Shown piece by piece: positions 1-8,766 of a stretch of 64,000 nucleotides of DNA; the stretch's first letter is position 1, and each line of letters begins with the position of its first letter. Source of the stretch: Agromyces protaetiae. GTDB taxonomy: Bacteria > Actinomycetota > Actinomycetes > Actinomycetales > Microbacteriaceae. A program made the translations under genes and the position numbers. Below the pieces are notes generated by a model. It had not been told where the DNA came from. It made no database searches and saw only the letters and a list, made by a program, of their open reading frames with translations. The DNA lies in NCBI RefSeq assembly GCF_030866785.1, contig NZ_CP133018.1, positions 3,906,001 through 3,970,000 of the forward strand, in the 5' to 3' direction.

Positions 1-615
1 CGCTTCGTCCTGGAACCAGTCGTCGCCGGGCATCGTCACGGGCAGGATCTCGCCGCCCTGTTGCGCGAGCGCGTCGCTGAGCGCCTTGAACTCGGCCCAG
101 GTCACGGGCGGGGCGATGCCCAGCTCGTCGAGGATGTCGGCGTTGTAGATGCCGACCGCGGAGCCGGTCGAGTAGAGGGGTACGGCCATGAGCTCACCGT
201 CGGTGAAGAGGCGCTCAGTCTGCTCGACGGTCGCCGGCTGGAACTGCTCGATGAGCGCTTCGCCGCCCTCCCACTCCGCCACGGGGAGCAGGTAGTCCTC
301 GATCTCGGACGCCCAGGCGCTCGGCTGGACGCCGAGGACGTCGATCTCCTCACCCGCGCCGAGGGACTGCGCGACCTTGGTCTTGTAGTCGGCCTGCGGG
401 ATCTCCGTGTAATTGACGGTGATGTCGGGGTTCGCGGCTTCGAACGCTTCGATCATCGGTGTGACGATCGCCTCGCCGGGGGCGCCGTCCCAGCTCCAGT
501 AGTTGATCGTGGTCGTGCCGTCGGCTTCGCCGGCATCGCCGGAGCAGCCGGTGAGGGTGAGTGCGAGAACGCCTGCAGAGGCGGCCAGCATCATCGCCGG
601 TCGGGTGCGGTTCAT
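1..615 (-). CDS. ABC transporter sugar-binding lipoprotein (5' part only)
   Basis: Family 1 extracellular solute-binding protein that would capture a sugar or oligosaccharide outside the cell for an ABC importer. The ATG at 615 follows a strong GGAGG. The first ~25 residues form a lipoprotein signal peptide ending in LTLTGCS, so Cys 23 or so is the lipidation site. Downstream, a segment beginning TTTINYWSWDGAPGE and a YNADILDELGI-type helix are typical of family 1 binding proteins. The gene runs off the left edge, so the C-terminal half and any permease genes are not visible. It lies on the same strand as the fucosidase, about 140 bases beyond it, which suggests it imports fucosylated glycans or fucose. 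That substrate is inferred from context only. Confidence 0.85.
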   Translation of the reverse strand, partial: MNRTRPAMMLAASAGVLALTLTGCSGDAGEADGTTTINYWSWDGAPGEAIVTPMIEAFEAANPDITVNYTEIPQADYKTKVAQSLGAGEEIDVLGVQPSAWASEIEDYLLPVAEWEGGEALIEQFQPATVEQTERLFTDGELMAVPLYSTGSAVGIYNADILDELGIAPPVTWAEFKALSDALAQQGGEILPVTMPGDDWFQDEA

Positions 616-756
616 TGGTCCTCCATTGTGACCTGATGACTGGTGGTGGGGGTCGGCCCATACACGCGTCCGCTCGAACGCCGTTGGCCGATCTGCTGTG
701 TTTTCATCGGATACATTAGCGCAGTTATCACTCGTAATCCACGAATACCCTTCGAT
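616..756 (-). promoter_or_regulatory. Intergenic region between fucosidase and binding-protein gene
   Basis: This 141-base gap is unusually A/T-rich for the window, as expected of a promoter feeding the leftward binding-protein gene. On the minus strand TGGATT and TAATGT are 17 bases apart and could be a weak -35/-10 pair. No clear terminator hairpin with a T-run follows the fucosidase stop, so read-through from the fucosidase operon is possible. Confidence 0.35.
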
Positions 757-3156
757 TTACCCAAATTCATCTGATTTATCGAGAGTCAGCAAGACAGGCT
801 CGCCGATGTCGATCAGGTCCACCTCGTGGGCCCCGCCGTTCACGACGACCACGTGACGGCCGAGCGCTCCGGCATGTCTCGCTCGCACGGCCACCGACGT
901 GGCGCGGGGTCCGGCGCCTGACTCCTGCACCCACTCGAGATCGACCTCGATGCCGGGTCGGGCGACCAGCCCGGTGATCCGGCCGTCGCCGACCGTGCTC
1001 GGGACCGCCGGAAGCAATTCGATCCTGCCGCGGTGCGACTGCACGAAGAACTCGGCGACCGCGGCGACGAATCCGAGGTTCCCGTCGATCTGGAACGGTG
1101 GATGTGCGGCGAGCAGGCTGGGATAGAGTCCGCCCACCCAATCTCCCCGTTCACCCGCACCGATGTCTCGGAACACCAGCGCCAACAGACGATCGAGATG
1201 TGCAGGCTGACGCAGGCGTGCCCGCAATGCGAGCTTCCACGCGAGGGACCAGCCGGTCGCATCGTCGCCCCGTGCTTCGAGGAACCGTGACGCGGCCTGT
1301 GCTTCGGCCTCGGAGACCGGGCCGTCGTCCGGGTACACGAAGAGGAGCGGAGACAGGTGCCGATGGTGCGGGTCGACGTACTCCACGTCATCCGCCCACT
1401 CGACGATCGCGCCTGCGGCGTCGATGACGACCGGCACCAGTTCCCGCGCCGCCTCACGGGCGCGCGACACGACGGGATCGTCCGTCACTCCGCACGATTC
1501 AGCGAGCTGCTCGAGCAGTGCGAAGTGGCCGACGATGAGGCTGAGGTCGAGCGTGGACGAGTTGCCGACCGCTGCGATCTGACCGTCCGCGGTCGTGAAC
1601 TCGTTCTCCGGCGAGGTCGACGGGTTCGTGCCGAGCCGCCCGTCCGGCATGCGTACGAGCCAGGCCAGCGCGAACTCGGCGGCACCCCGAGCGATCGCGT
1701 ACATCCGCTCGAGCTCGTCGGGCCCCGGTCGCCCGAACCGCAACCGATCCTGGAACTGACGACAGAGCCAGAGCCCACCCATCGGCCAGAAGGCCCACTT
1801 CGGATCATGTTCGCCGTTCCCGACGGGTTGCGTGTAGGCCCAGGCATCGGTGTTGTGATGTGCGACCCAGCCCGGCGCGTCGTACAGCCGCGCCGCGGTC
1901 GCGCGCCCATGCTCGGCGATGGCTTCGATGAGGTCCAGCAGCGGCGCCGTGGTCTCCGCGAGATTGGCGACCTCCGCCGGCCAGTAGTTCATCTGGACGT
2001 TGATGTTCGTCGTGTAGTTCGAGCTCCACGGCGGCCGCATCTGGTCATTCCAGAGGCCTTGGAGGTTCGCTGGGAGCCCGCCCGGCCGGGATGAGCTGAT
2101 CAGCAGGTACCTCCCGAAGTTGAACAGCAACGCGATCAAGCCGGGGTCGGAGCTCACATCCACGGGGTCGCTGGCATTCACGGCGCGAAGTCGCTCCGCC
2201 GTGCTGACGCGCGTCGGGCCGGACCCGAGCTGCAGTTCGGCTCGGCGGTAGAGCGCGGCGTGGTCGGCGAGCTGCTGGCGGCGTACGGCAGCGAGGCCCG
2301 CCGCACGTGCGCTCAGGATCCGCTCGGTGGCTCGTTCGTAGGCCGTCGTCGCGTCGCCCTCCGGTGCCTGCCCGGGGCCGACGAACGTGGTTTCGGTCGT
2401 CGCGAAGACGGCCAGGCGGCGCGCCGCGGTCACGTGCGTCGTGCCATCCGACTCGCGCACGACGCCATCGGTATCGATCGACACCTGAATCGCGCCCTCG
2501 AGCGAGAGCTCACCCTCGACGTACGTGACCGGATCGTCACTCAGGTCATGCGGCGGGGTCACATCCGTCGGCAGGCGGAGCAGCACACCGAAGGCATGTG
2601 TGTCCGTGCGTCGACCGAGCTCCCGGAGCGGAGTGGTGAGTTCGAACGCCACGTCGACCGCGCTGTCGGCCTCGATCTCGTGGACGAGGACCCCGTGCGG
2701 TCGGCTCACCCACGTGCGGTGCTCGACGTGGACCCCATCGACGGTCGAGGTCGTCGAATGTGTCGCCGTTCTGAGGTCCAGCGATCGCCGGTACGAGCCG
2801 TCGGCGGGCGCTCCTGACGGCGGCGCACTCACGCGGATCACCAGGTCCGCGAAGGGCAGGAACGACTGGGTGTGGCGGTGCTGCAGTCGACGTACGGCCT
2901 CGCCCGCGTCGGCGAAACGGCCCGCATCGACCGCCGCCCGGGCCTCGGCGATGGCCGACGAGGCATCTTCGGCGCTCACCACAGGCGGCATGGATTCGCT
3001 TCTCGGGCTGCCCGACCAGGCGGTCCCGTCGTTGATCTGCAGCCGCATCGCGCGTGCATCGCCGAAACACATCGCCCCGATGCGCCCGTTCCCCACCGGC
3101 AGCGCTTCGGTCCAGACGCGCGCCGGCGTGTCGAACTGGAGGACGTGCTCGGTCAT
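757..3156 (-). CDS. GH95 family alpha-L-fucosidase
   Basis: Predicted to hydrolyse terminal alpha-1,2-linked L-fucose (some GH95 members act on L-galactose). The 799-residue protein has the family layout. An N-terminal beta-sandwich carries [13 protein letters not shown] and [11 protein letters not shown]. An (alpha/alpha)6 catalytic barrel carries [14 protein letters not shown] and HHNTDAWAY. The SPENEF motif near residue 515 supplies the family's acid/base Glu, and the C-terminus has FQIDGNLGF and IELLPAVP. No signal peptide is visible, so it probably acts in the cytoplasm on imported oligosaccharides. I chose the ATG at 3156, rather than an upstream in-frame start, because it forms a 4-base ATGA overlap with the preceding aldo/keto reductase stop. 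GH95 xyloglucanase-side-chain or L-galactosidase activity is the main alternative. Confidence 0.88.
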   Translation of the reverse strand: MTEHVLQFDTPARVWTEALPVGNGRIGAMCFGDARAMRLQINDGTAWSGSPRSESMPPVVSAEDASSAIAEARAAVDAGRFADAGEAVRRLQHRHTQSFLPFADLVIRVSAPPSGAPADGSYRRSLDLRTATHSTTSTVDGVHVEHRTWVSRPHGVLVHEIEADSAVDVAFELTTPLRELGRRTDTHAFGVLLRLPTDVTPPHDLSDDPVTYVEGELSLEGAIQVSIDTDGVVRESDGTTHVTAARRLAVFATTETTFVGPGQAPEGDATTAYERATERILSARAAGLAAVRRQQLADHAALYRRAELQLGSGPTRVSTAERLRAVNASDPVDVSSDPGLIALLFNFGRYLLISSSRPGGLPANLQGLWNDQMRPPWSSNYTTNINVQMNYWPAEVANLAETTAPLLDLIEAIAEHGRATAARLYDAPGWVAHHNTDAWAYTQPVGNGEHDPKWAFWPMGGLWLCRQFQDRLRFGRPGPDELERMYAIARGAAEFALAWLVRMPDGRLGTNPSTSPENEFTTADGQIAAVGNSSTLDLSLIVGHFALLEQLAESCGVTDDPVVSRAREAARELVPVVIDAAGAIVEWADDVEYVDPHHRHLSPLLFVYPDDGPVSEAEAQAASRFLEARGDDATGWSLAWKLALRARLRQPAHLDRLLALVFRDIGAGERGDWVGGLYPSLLAAHPPFQIDGNLGFVAAVAEFFVQSHRGRIELLPAVPSTVGDGRITGLVARPGIEVDLEWVQESGAGPRATSVAVRARHAGALGRHVVVVNGGAHEVDLIDIGEPVLLTLDKSDEFG

Positions 3157-4109
3157 GCCGCGACCTTCGGGATCAGGTTCTCGCCCTCGAGCTCCACCCA
3201 CAGCGCGTCGGGGATCGCCGTGCGTGCGTACTCCAAGGTCGGACCGACATGGCGCGGCCTTCCCATACCGACGGTGACGTTGACGATCGCCGGGTGCCGA
3301 AGCGGGAATTGCAGTGCGGCATGTGGAAGATCGACGTCGAACGTTCGGCAGATCTCCGCGATGCGAATGGCGCGATCGAGGACGGCCGGCGGCACATCAC
3401 CGTACTCATAGCGCAGCGACGCATCCGGCACCGGCTTCGCGAGGACACCCGAGTTGTACACGCCCACTGCGATCACGTCGACGGCATGCGCGAGCGCGGC
3501 CGGCAGCACGCCCGCAGCAGCGGGCTGCTCGAGCAGCGTGTAGCGCCCGGCAACCATCGCCACATCGATCAGATCGGTCTCGATGAGCCGTCGAAGCGCG
3601 CCGACGTCTTTGGAACCCACACCGATGGCGGTCACCTGCCCCTGGTCGCGGAGTTCGACGAGTGCGGGCACCGCTTCCGCGATCGCCTGGTCGAGATGCC
3701 CTTCGGGATCGTGCAGCAGCACGAGGTCGACCCGGTCCGTACCGATCCGCTCGAGGGACTGTTCGAGGGAGCGGCGGACCCCCGCAGCACTGAAGTCCCA
3801 TCGGCGTCGCAGTGTCGCCTCGACCGCAAACCCCTCGTCGTCGAGGGTCCCGATTCCTCCCGGGTTCGGCTCGAGCACCCTGCCGACCTTGGTAGAGATC
3901 ACATAGTCCTCGCGCGGCCTTCCCGCGAGCGCACGACCAAGTCGGCGCTCCGAGAGCCCCAGGCCGTAGTGTGGGGCGGTGTCGAAATACCTGACACCTC
4001 CATCCCACATCCGGCCGACGACCTCGCTCGCCGCGTCGTCATCGACCGGGCGGTAGAGGTTGCCGAGTGCGGAGGCACCGTATCCGAGCGTGCCGAGCGT
4101 GAGCCGCAT
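3153..4109 (-). CDS. Aldo/keto reductase, L-fucose (D-threo-aldose) dehydrogenase-like
   Basis: NAD(P)-dependent oxidoreductase of the aldo/keto reductase superfamily, 318 residues. The N-terminus ([18 protein letters not shown]) and the [17 protein letters not shown] segment, with catalytic Asp and Tyr, place it in the D-threo-aldose 1-dehydrogenase branch. That branch oxidises L-fucose to the lactone in non-phosphorylative fucose catabolism. A Lys follows in VISTKVGR, and LVLLHDPE is the usual strand with the catalytic His. It is first in a two-gene leftward operon and overlaps the fucosidase by 4 bases, so released fucose would be its natural substrate. It faces the regulator gene across a 128-base divergent region. 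Substrate is inferred from branch and context. Confidence 0.82.
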   Translation of the reverse strand: MRLTLGTLGYGASALGNLYRPVDDDAASEVVGRMWDGGVRYFDTAPHYGLGLSERRLGRALAGRPREDYVISTKVGRVLEPNPGGIGTLDDEGFAVEATLRRRWDFSAAGVRRSLEQSLERIGTDRVDLVLLHDPEGHLDQAIAEAVPALVELRDQGQVTAIGVGSKDVGALRRLIETDLIDVAMVAGRYTLLEQPAAAGVLPAALAHAVDVIAVGVYNSGVLAKPVPDASLRYEYGDVPPAVLDRAIRIAEICRTFDVDLPHAALQFPLRHPAIVNVTVGMGRPRHVGPTLEYARTAIPDALWVELEGENLIPKVAA

Positions 4110-4237
4110 GGCATCACCGTCCTTCGTGGGCGAGGGATTGATCTGATCTATTATGAACTGCTGAGCATGAACCGCGGATCACGCTCAGGTTCCCGGCGGC
4201 ATCGCAGCCGGCCGAGACAGAAAGGGAGCCGACTGGT
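4110..4237. promoter_or_regulatory. Divergent promoter region, reductase/fucosidase versus GntR regulator
   Basis: A 128-base region separates two divergent units and contains an A/T-rich core around 4139-4168. Within it, ATCTGATCTATTATG resembles one half of the perfect CTGAT-TC-ATCAG repeat found before the dehydrogenase gene (5043-5054). It is therefore a plausible binding site for the adjacent FCD-type regulator. AAAGGGAG sits about 9 bases before the regulator's ATG. Confidence 0.4.
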
Positions 4238-5002
4238 ATGACAACCATGGTCAACGATCTCAGCCAGGACGAGAACGGTCAGATGTCGCAGACCGACGTG
4301 GTCGTCTATGGGATCAAGCGGATGATCCTCGATGGCGAACTCGCTCCGGGAGACAAGCTTCCGATCGAGAAGGACCTCGCACCCAAGCTCGGCGTGTCGC
4401 GCGGATCCCTTCGCGAGGGCGTGCGCGCCCTGTCGATCATGGGGGTGCTCGAGACCCGCCAGGGCGCCGGGATGTTCGTGACCTCACTGGACGCGTCCCT
4501 GCTGCTCGCCCCGATGGGCTTCGTGGTCGACCTGCAAGAGCACTCGGGCGTTCATCACGTCCACTCGGTCCGACGGACGCTCGAGACGGACGCGGCCGCA
4601 CGCGCAGCACTCCGGGTCACCGACGACGACCTCGCCGTGGCATCCGAGATCCTCGACCGTGCGGAGCGCGCAATCGAGGAGCGCGACCATGAGGCCGTCA
4701 TCGAAGCGGACATGCAGTTCCACCGAGTGATCGCCGAGGCCGCGGGCAATCCGGTGCTCGCCGCCCTCATCGAGGCACTGTCGAGCCGCACCTTGCGCGG
4801 CCGCATGTGGCGGTCGATCCGCGACGAACACGCGGACGCCGCCACGGCGAAGGAGCACCGCGCGATCTTGCGCGCCCTGTCCGAGCACGACCCGCAGGCC
4901 GCACAGATCCGGATGTCGAATCACCTGCTCGAGGTGGAGGAGTTCCTGCAGGAACGCCCCCCGGTGGATGCCGATCTCTCGGATTCATCTGATCAAAGCT
5001 GA
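4238..5002 (+). CDS. GntR-family (FadR/FCD) transcriptional regulator
   Basis: DNA-binding regulator of 254 residues. A GntR winged helix spans roughly residues 18-85, with the KLGVSRGSLREGVRALSIMG recognition segment. An FCD effector domain follows, with the metal-binding pattern DMQFHRVIAEAAGN and a later EHRAIL. FCD regulators usually respond to sugar acids or other carboxylates and repress nearby catabolic genes. It sits between the fucosidase/reductase pair and the zinc dehydrogenase/SDR pair, and most likely controls both. The gene start is supported by AAAGGGAG upstream. Effector identity (fucose, fuconate or a keto-deoxy acid) is inference. Confidence 0.88.
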   Translation: MTTMVNDLSQDENGQMSQTDVVVYGIKRMILDGELAPGDKLPIEKDLAPKLGVSRGSLREGVRALSIMGVLETRQGAGMFVTSLDASLLLAPMGFVVDLQEHSGVHHVHSVRRTLETDAAARAALRVTDDDLAVASEILDRAERAIEERDHEAVIEADMQFHRVIAEAAGNPVLAALIEALSSRTLRGRMWRSIRDEHADAATAKEHRAILRALSEHDPQAAQIRMSNHLLEVEEFLQERPPVDADLSDSSDQS

Positions 5003-5042
5003 ACTGTCTCCCACTCAAGCCGATAGAGTGACTCATCAACCC

Positions 5043-5054
5043 CTGATTCATCAG
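5043..5054. promoter_or_regulatory. Candidate GntR/FCD operator (perfect inverted repeat)
   Basis: CTGATTCATCAG is a perfect 5+2+5 inverted repeat lying 29 bases before the GTG start of the zinc dehydrogenase. Size and symmetry fit FadR/FCD-type operators. A degenerate copy occurs in the divergent region before the regulator. Binding by the regulator at 4238-5002 is inferred. Confidence 0.5.
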
Positions 5055-5082
5055 CTCTATCGTGTCGCTCGAGGGAGACATC

Positions 5083-6111
5083 GTGCTTGCCGCCACCTAC
5101 GCCGGACATCAGACCATCCAGCTCACGCCGGTCACTCCGGAACCACCCACGACCGGTCAGGTTCAGGTGCGCGTCGCCTACGTCGGGCTGTGCGGGACCG
5201 ATCTGCACATCTTCCACGGCAATATGGACGGCCGCGTCGAACGGCCTCTGATCTTCGGACACGAGATGTCCGGGACCATCGAGGCCGTCGGAGCGGGCGT
5301 CGACGATTGGGCGGTCGGCGACCACGTGACCGTGATGCCGTTGGCCTGGGATGGCACGTGCCCGGCCTGCCGAGCAGGCCACACGCATATCTGCCAGCAC
5401 CTGGACTTCATCGGCATCGACTCACCCGGTGCACTCCAGCCGCTATGGAACGTTCCGGCCACCACACTGGTCCGACTGCCCGAGACGCTCGCCCTGGACC
5501 ACGCGGCACTGGTCGAGCCGGTCGCGGTTGCGGTGCACGACGTCCGGCGGGCCGGCGTCTCACGTGGCGACCGGGCCGTCGTCATCGGCGGTGGACCGAT
5601 CGGCGTGCTCATCGCGTCGGTCGCGCGTGCGACGGGCGCCGACGTGCTCGTGATCGAGCCGGACGCCGGTCGGCGCGGGCGCATCGAGGCCCTGGGATTC
5701 GCCACGACCGACCCCATCGCCGGCGATCAGGTCGCCGTCGTCGAAGCGTGGACCGGCGGAGCGGGCGCCGATGTGGTGTTCGAGGTGTCCGGAGCCGCGG
5801 CCGCGGTGCTCGGCGCCACGTCGCTCGCCAAGGTGCGCGGCACTCTCGTCGTCGTGGCGATCCATCCGACGCCTCGAGAGATCGACCTGCAGCGTGTGTT
5901 CTGGCGCGAGCTCAGCATTCTCGGCGCGCGCGTGTACGAACGCACCGACTTCGATGAGGCCGTGCGGCTGCTTGCGTCGGGCGAGATTCCGGTCGACGCG
6001 ATGATCACCGACGTCGTGCCGCTCGACGGTGTCGCCGACGCCTTCGCGGAACTCGAGGCCGGGCGCGCCATGAAGGTGCTCGTGAACGTGCAGAGCGGAG
6101 CCGCGCGATGA
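5083..6111 (+). CDS. Zinc-dependent MDR-family sugar/polyol dehydrogenase
   Basis: Medium-chain dehydrogenase of 342 residues related to sorbitol, threonine and L-galactonate dehydrogenases. The GroES-like catalytic domain carries GLCGTDLH (zinc Cys) and FGHEMSG (zinc His-Glu). The Rossmann domain carries AVVIGGGPIGVLIA. In the structural zinc loop the first of the usual four cysteines appears to be Asp (DGTCPACRAG, later HIC). I chose the GTG at 5083 because GAGGGAG lies just upstream; an in-frame GTG at 5062 has no ribosome-binding site. The stop overlaps the SDR start in ATGA. By context it may oxidise a fuconate-pathway intermediate. Confidence 0.83.
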   Translation: MLAATYAGHQTIQLTPVTPEPPTTGQVQVRVAYVGLCGTDLHIFHGNMDGRVERPLIFGHEMSGTIEAVGAGVDDWAVGDHVTVMPLAWDGTCPACRAGHTHICQHLDFIGIDSPGALQPLWNVPATTLVRLPETLALDHAALVEPVAVAVHDVRRAGVSRGDRAVVIGGGPIGVLIASVARATGADVLVIEPDAGRRGRIEALGFATTDPIAGDQVAVVEAWTGGAGADVVFEVSGAAAAVLGATSLAKVRGTLVVVAIHPTPREIDLQRVFWRELSILGARVYERTDFDEAVRLLASGEIPVDAMITDVVPLDGVADAFAELEAGRAMKVLVNVQSGAAR

Positions 6112-6875
6112 GCCGGCCCGCCGACCTCGGCATGTTCGATCTCACCGGCAAGACCGCGGTGGTCACCGGTGCCAGTCGCGGAATCGGCGCAGGCATCGCC
6201 GAAGCCCTCGCCACAGCCGGCGCCGACATCATCGGCGTCAGCGCCAACATCGCGGCCAGCACCATCGGCGAGACGGTTCGCGCGCGCGGACGCCGCTTCC
6301 AGGGGATCCAGGCCGACTTCGGGGACCGCGGTCAGGTCTTGGAGGTCGGCGCCGCGATCGCCGATCTCTCGCCCGACATCCTGGTCAACAACGCCGGAAC
6401 CATCGAGCGGGCACCGGCGGCGGAGCATCCGCTCGACGCGTGGGACCGGGTGCTCGCCGTGAACCTCTCGAGCCAGTTCGCACTCACGCAGCTGATCGCC
6501 GGACCGATGCTCGAGCGCGGGGCCGGCAAGGTGATCTTCACCGCGAGCCTGCTGAGCTTCCAGGGCGGCATCAACGTCCCTGGCTACACCGCGGCGAAGT
6601 CCGGCGTCGCCGGCCTGACGAAGGCACTGTCCAACGAGTGGGCGCCGCGCGGGGTGAACGTCAACGCGATCGCGCCCGGGTACATCGCGACGGACAACAC
6701 CCGCGCACTTCGCGAGGACGCCGATCGGTCCGAGGCGATCCTGGCGCGGATCCCGGCCGGGCGCTGGGGGCGCGCGGACGACCTGGCGGGCGCTGCGGTG
6801 TTCCTCGCGTCCACGGCGTCCGACTATGTGGATGGAGCGATCCTCCCGGTCGACGGCGGATGGCTCGGCCGATGA
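6108..6875 (+). CDS. KduD-like short-chain dehydrogenase
   Basis: Classical SDR, 255 residues. It has the TGASRGIG cofactor motif near residue 20, NNAG near residue 95, the catalytic Ser in TASLLS, and the Tyr-Lys pair in YTAAKSG, with a C-terminal VDGGWLGR. An N-terminal MFDLTGKTAVVTG preceded by a short extension, and the closing PVDGGWL, resemble 2-deoxy-gluconate/2-keto-3-deoxy-gluconate dehydrogenases (KduD). In a fucose locus the likely role is oxidation of 2-keto-3-deoxy-L-fuconate. It overlaps the zinc dehydrogenase by 4 bases and is the last gene of that unit. The exact substrate is not shown by sequence. Confidence 0.82.
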   Translation: MSRPADLGMFDLTGKTAVVTGASRGIGAGIAEALATAGADIIGVSANIAASTIGETVRARGRRFQGIQADFGDRGQVLEVGAAIADLSPDILVNNAGTIERAPAAEHPLDAWDRVLAVNLSSQFALTQLIAGPMLERGAGKVIFTASLLSFQGGINVPGYTAAKSGVAGLTKALSNEWAPRGVNVNAIAPGYIATDNTRALREDADRSEAILARIPAGRWGRADDLAGAAVFLASTASDYVDGAILPVDGGWLGR

Positions 6876-6910
6876 CCGCCCCGATGTGGCCCGGCGACTC
6901 GAAGCACTGA

Positions 6911-7080
6911 TCGACGATCTCGGTCGCGCTGGATCCCTCGGGGTTCCACACCTCCAGCTTCGATCTGTCGAGCCACCCGGGCTGGGACGGTCGGCTGTAT
7001 CAGCTGCGGTTCGACGCCACGCAAGGGGCGACCGCGGGCGAGGTCGACCTGGAGTCCTCAGGCTCATCCCCGCTTCCTGA
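6911..7080 (+). pseudogene. Remnant of the C-terminus of a carbohydrate-active protein
   Basis: One frame of this stretch reads without a stop from 6911 to a TGA at 7078-7080 and encodes the protein-like segments FHTSSFDLSSHPGWDGRLYQ and LRFDATQGATAGEVDLESS. The W-G-x-L-x-x-L-R-F-D pattern followed by G-E-V-D is a recurrent C-terminal sugar-binding-like module in actinobacterial glycan enzymes. There is no start codon with a ribosome-binding site, and a stop precedes the segment. I therefore call it a decayed 3' end, probably of a glycoside-active gene lost from the fucose locus. A short foreign insertion is the alternative. Confidence 0.5.
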
Positions 7081-7105
7081 TCGATGGATGCTCCGTGCCT
7101 GACGG

Positions 7106-8143
7106 TCAGGGTGTGACGAGCACCTTGAGGGCCTCGCGGGCGTCCATCGCGGCGTAGCCGGCCGGCACATCGTCGATCGTGACGGTGCGGTCGAACACCT
7201 TGCCGGGGTCGATCTCGCCGTTCAGCACCTGCTGGATGGCGGGCTCGAGATACGCGCGCACGGGAGCCGGACCACCGGTGAGGGTGATGTTCCTGCCGAA
7301 CAACGACGCGAAGCCGACCGGCGCGTCGGCGTACTGCGGCACGCCGACGCGTGAGATCACTCCCCCGGGGCGGACGACCCCGTAGGACTGCTCGTAGGCG
7401 GGCATGTGCCCGACGGCTTCGAGCACGACGTGCGTGCCCTCGCCGCCCGTGAGCTCGAGCACCCTGGCGATGCCCTCCTCGCCGCGTTCGGCGACGACGG
7501 AGGTCGCACCCCATTCGACCCCGAGGTCGGTGCGGGACGTGTGCCGGCCCATGAGGATGATCTGCTCGGCGCCGAGCCGCTTGGCGGCGAGTACCGCCGA
7601 GAGCCCGACGGCGCCGTCGCCGATCACCGTGACGGTCTTGCCCGGTTCGACGCGGCCCATGTGTGCCGCATGGTAGCCGGTGAGGTAGACGTCCGAGAGC
7701 GTGAGCAGGCTCGGCAGGAGCTCGGTGTCGCGCTCGGTCACGCCGGGCACGGCGACGAGGGTGCCGTCGGCTTGCGGCACGCGGGCAAGCTGGGCTTGCA
7801 GGCCGCTGACGCCCGGACCGAAGAACCCGCCGTGCTTGCACGCGGTGTGGAAGCCGTCGCGGCAGAACGAGCATGTGTTATCGCTGAATGCGAAGGGCAC
7901 GACCACGAGGTCGCCCCGCTTCACGGTGCGCACGTCGGCCCCGGTGTCTTCGACCACGCCGACGAGCTCGTGACCCATCGCGGCGTGCCGGCCGGCCGGG
8001 AGCGAGTGGTACGGGTGCAGGTCGGAGCCGCAGATGCACGACACGACCGTGCGCACGATCGCGTCGGTGGGCTCGATGATGACGGGATCGGGTGCGGTCT
8101 CGACGCGGACGTCGCCTGCGCCGTGCATGAACGTTGCCTTCAT
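7106..8143 (-). CDS. Zinc-dependent alcohol dehydrogenase
   Basis: 345-residue MDR enzyme of the glutathione-independent formaldehyde-dehydrogenase-like branch. MKATFMHGAGDVRVE is the typical start. CICGSDLHPY and MGHELVG provide the catalytic zinc ligands, the structural-zinc loop carries CSFCRDGFHTAC, and VTVIGDGAVGLSAVLAA is the nucleotide-binding glycine motif. It reduces or oxidises a small alcohol/aldehyde with NAD(P) in the cytoplasm. It lies 51 bases after the MarR gene on the same strand, so the two are probably co-transcribed and MarR-controlled. The substrate cannot be told. Confidence 0.86.
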   Translation of the reverse strand: MKATFMHGAGDVRVETAPDPVIIEPTDAIVRTVVSCICGSDLHPYHSLPAGRHAAMGHELVGVVEDTGADVRTVKRGDLVVVPFAFSDNTCSFCRDGFHTACKHGGFFGPGVSGLQAQLARVPQADGTLVAVPGVTERDTELLPSLLTLSDVYLTGYHAAHMGRVEPGKTVTVIGDGAVGLSAVLAAKRLGAEQIILMGRHTSRTDLGVEWGATSVVAERGEEGIARVLELTGGEGTHVVLEAVGHMPAYEQSYGVVRPGGVISRVGVPQYADAPVGFASLFGRNITLTGGPAPVRAYLEPAIQQVLNGEIDPGKVFDRTVTIDDVPAGYAAMDAREALKVLVTP

Positions 8144-8194
8144 GTCATCGAGGCTACGTCGCCCGCGCGTCGGACCGCGCGTCAGCCCGCGCCG

Positions 8195-8680
8195 TCAGCC
8201 CGCGCCGTCGGCCAGGGTCCGCGCCTCGGCGGCCTGGATGTCGGCGGCGCGCTGCTGATACTCCGCGATCACGGCCAGCTGCTCGGTCGAGTAGTCGGCC
8301 TGCAGTTCGCCGAGCCGGGTCATCATGCCCGTGAAGAGATCGCCGATCCGTGCCACACCCTCCTCGGTGGCGACGATCGCCACCTTGCGCCCGTCGGTGG
8401 GGTGCGCTTCGCGCGTGACGAAGCCCTTCGTCTCCAGGCGGTCGAGCAGGTCGCTGATGGAGTTCTTGGCGAGGCCGGTCTCCTCGGCGAGCTCGCTCAC
8501 GGTGGGGTGCCCGAGACGGCGGACGAGCTCGAGCACCTTCTCTTCGCTCGGGCCGAGGCCGACGCGCTTCGCGAGATTGGCGTGGAACAGGATCATCGCC
8601 GTGCTCTGGCGCCGGCCGGCGTCGGCCAACGCCTCGAGCACCTCGGCTCGCGCTGCGTCGCCCTTCGTGGTCCGGCTCAC
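8195..8680 (-). CDS. MarR-family transcriptional regulator
   Basis: Winged-helix regulator of about 161 residues. The central LGHPTVSELAEETGLAKNSI is the helix-turn-helix, followed by the wing DRLETKGFVTREAHPTDGRK, both diagnostic for MarR. I chose the GTG at 8680, preceded by GGGAG; an in-frame GTG at 8707 would add nine residues. It diverges from the FAD monooxygenase/multicopper oxidase pair across a region with a 24-base imperfect palindrome, and it precedes an alcohol dehydrogenase. Such proteins usually sense phenolic or other lipophilic ligands, or oxidants, and release a divergent promoter. Confidence 0.85.
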   Translation of the reverse strand: MSRTTKGDAARAEVLEALADAGRRQSTAMILFHANLAKRVGLGPSEEKVLELVRRLGHPTVSELAEETGLAKNSISDLLDRLETKGFVTREAHPTDGRKVAIVATEEGVARIGDLFTGMMTRLGELQADYSTEQLAVIAEYQQRAADIQAAEARTLADGAG

Positions 8681-8728
8681 CCCACCATGCTCCCATCTGC
8701 CGTGCACCGCGCTCGACCATGCTACATT

Positions 8729-8752
8729 TAGTTCGTTCGCACGATCGATCTA
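8729..8752. promoter_or_regulatory. Candidate MarR operator (24-bp imperfect palindrome)
   Basis: The left arm TAGTTCGTTCGC and the right arm ACGATCGATCTA are complementary at 9 of 12 positions when one is inverted. Length and position between the divergent MarR and monooxygenase starts fit a MarR dimer site. The TTGGAGG ribosome-binding site of the monooxygenase begins just after it. Confidence 0.55.
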
Positions 8753-8766
8753 TTTGGAGGCGCAGG

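Noticed and set aside
765..4993. ATTCATCTGAT at both 765-775 and 4983-4993 as regulator sites
   Set aside because: Both copies lie in the last codons of genes (encoding SDE and SDQ), so the match may be coincidental coding. Only the intergenic CTGATTCATCAG was kept.
5727..7874. Minus-strand open frame of 715 codons
   Set aside because: It is antisense to the MDR and SDR genes and out of phase with the alcohol dehydrogenase. No ribosome-binding site and low-complexity Arg/Ala-rich composition.
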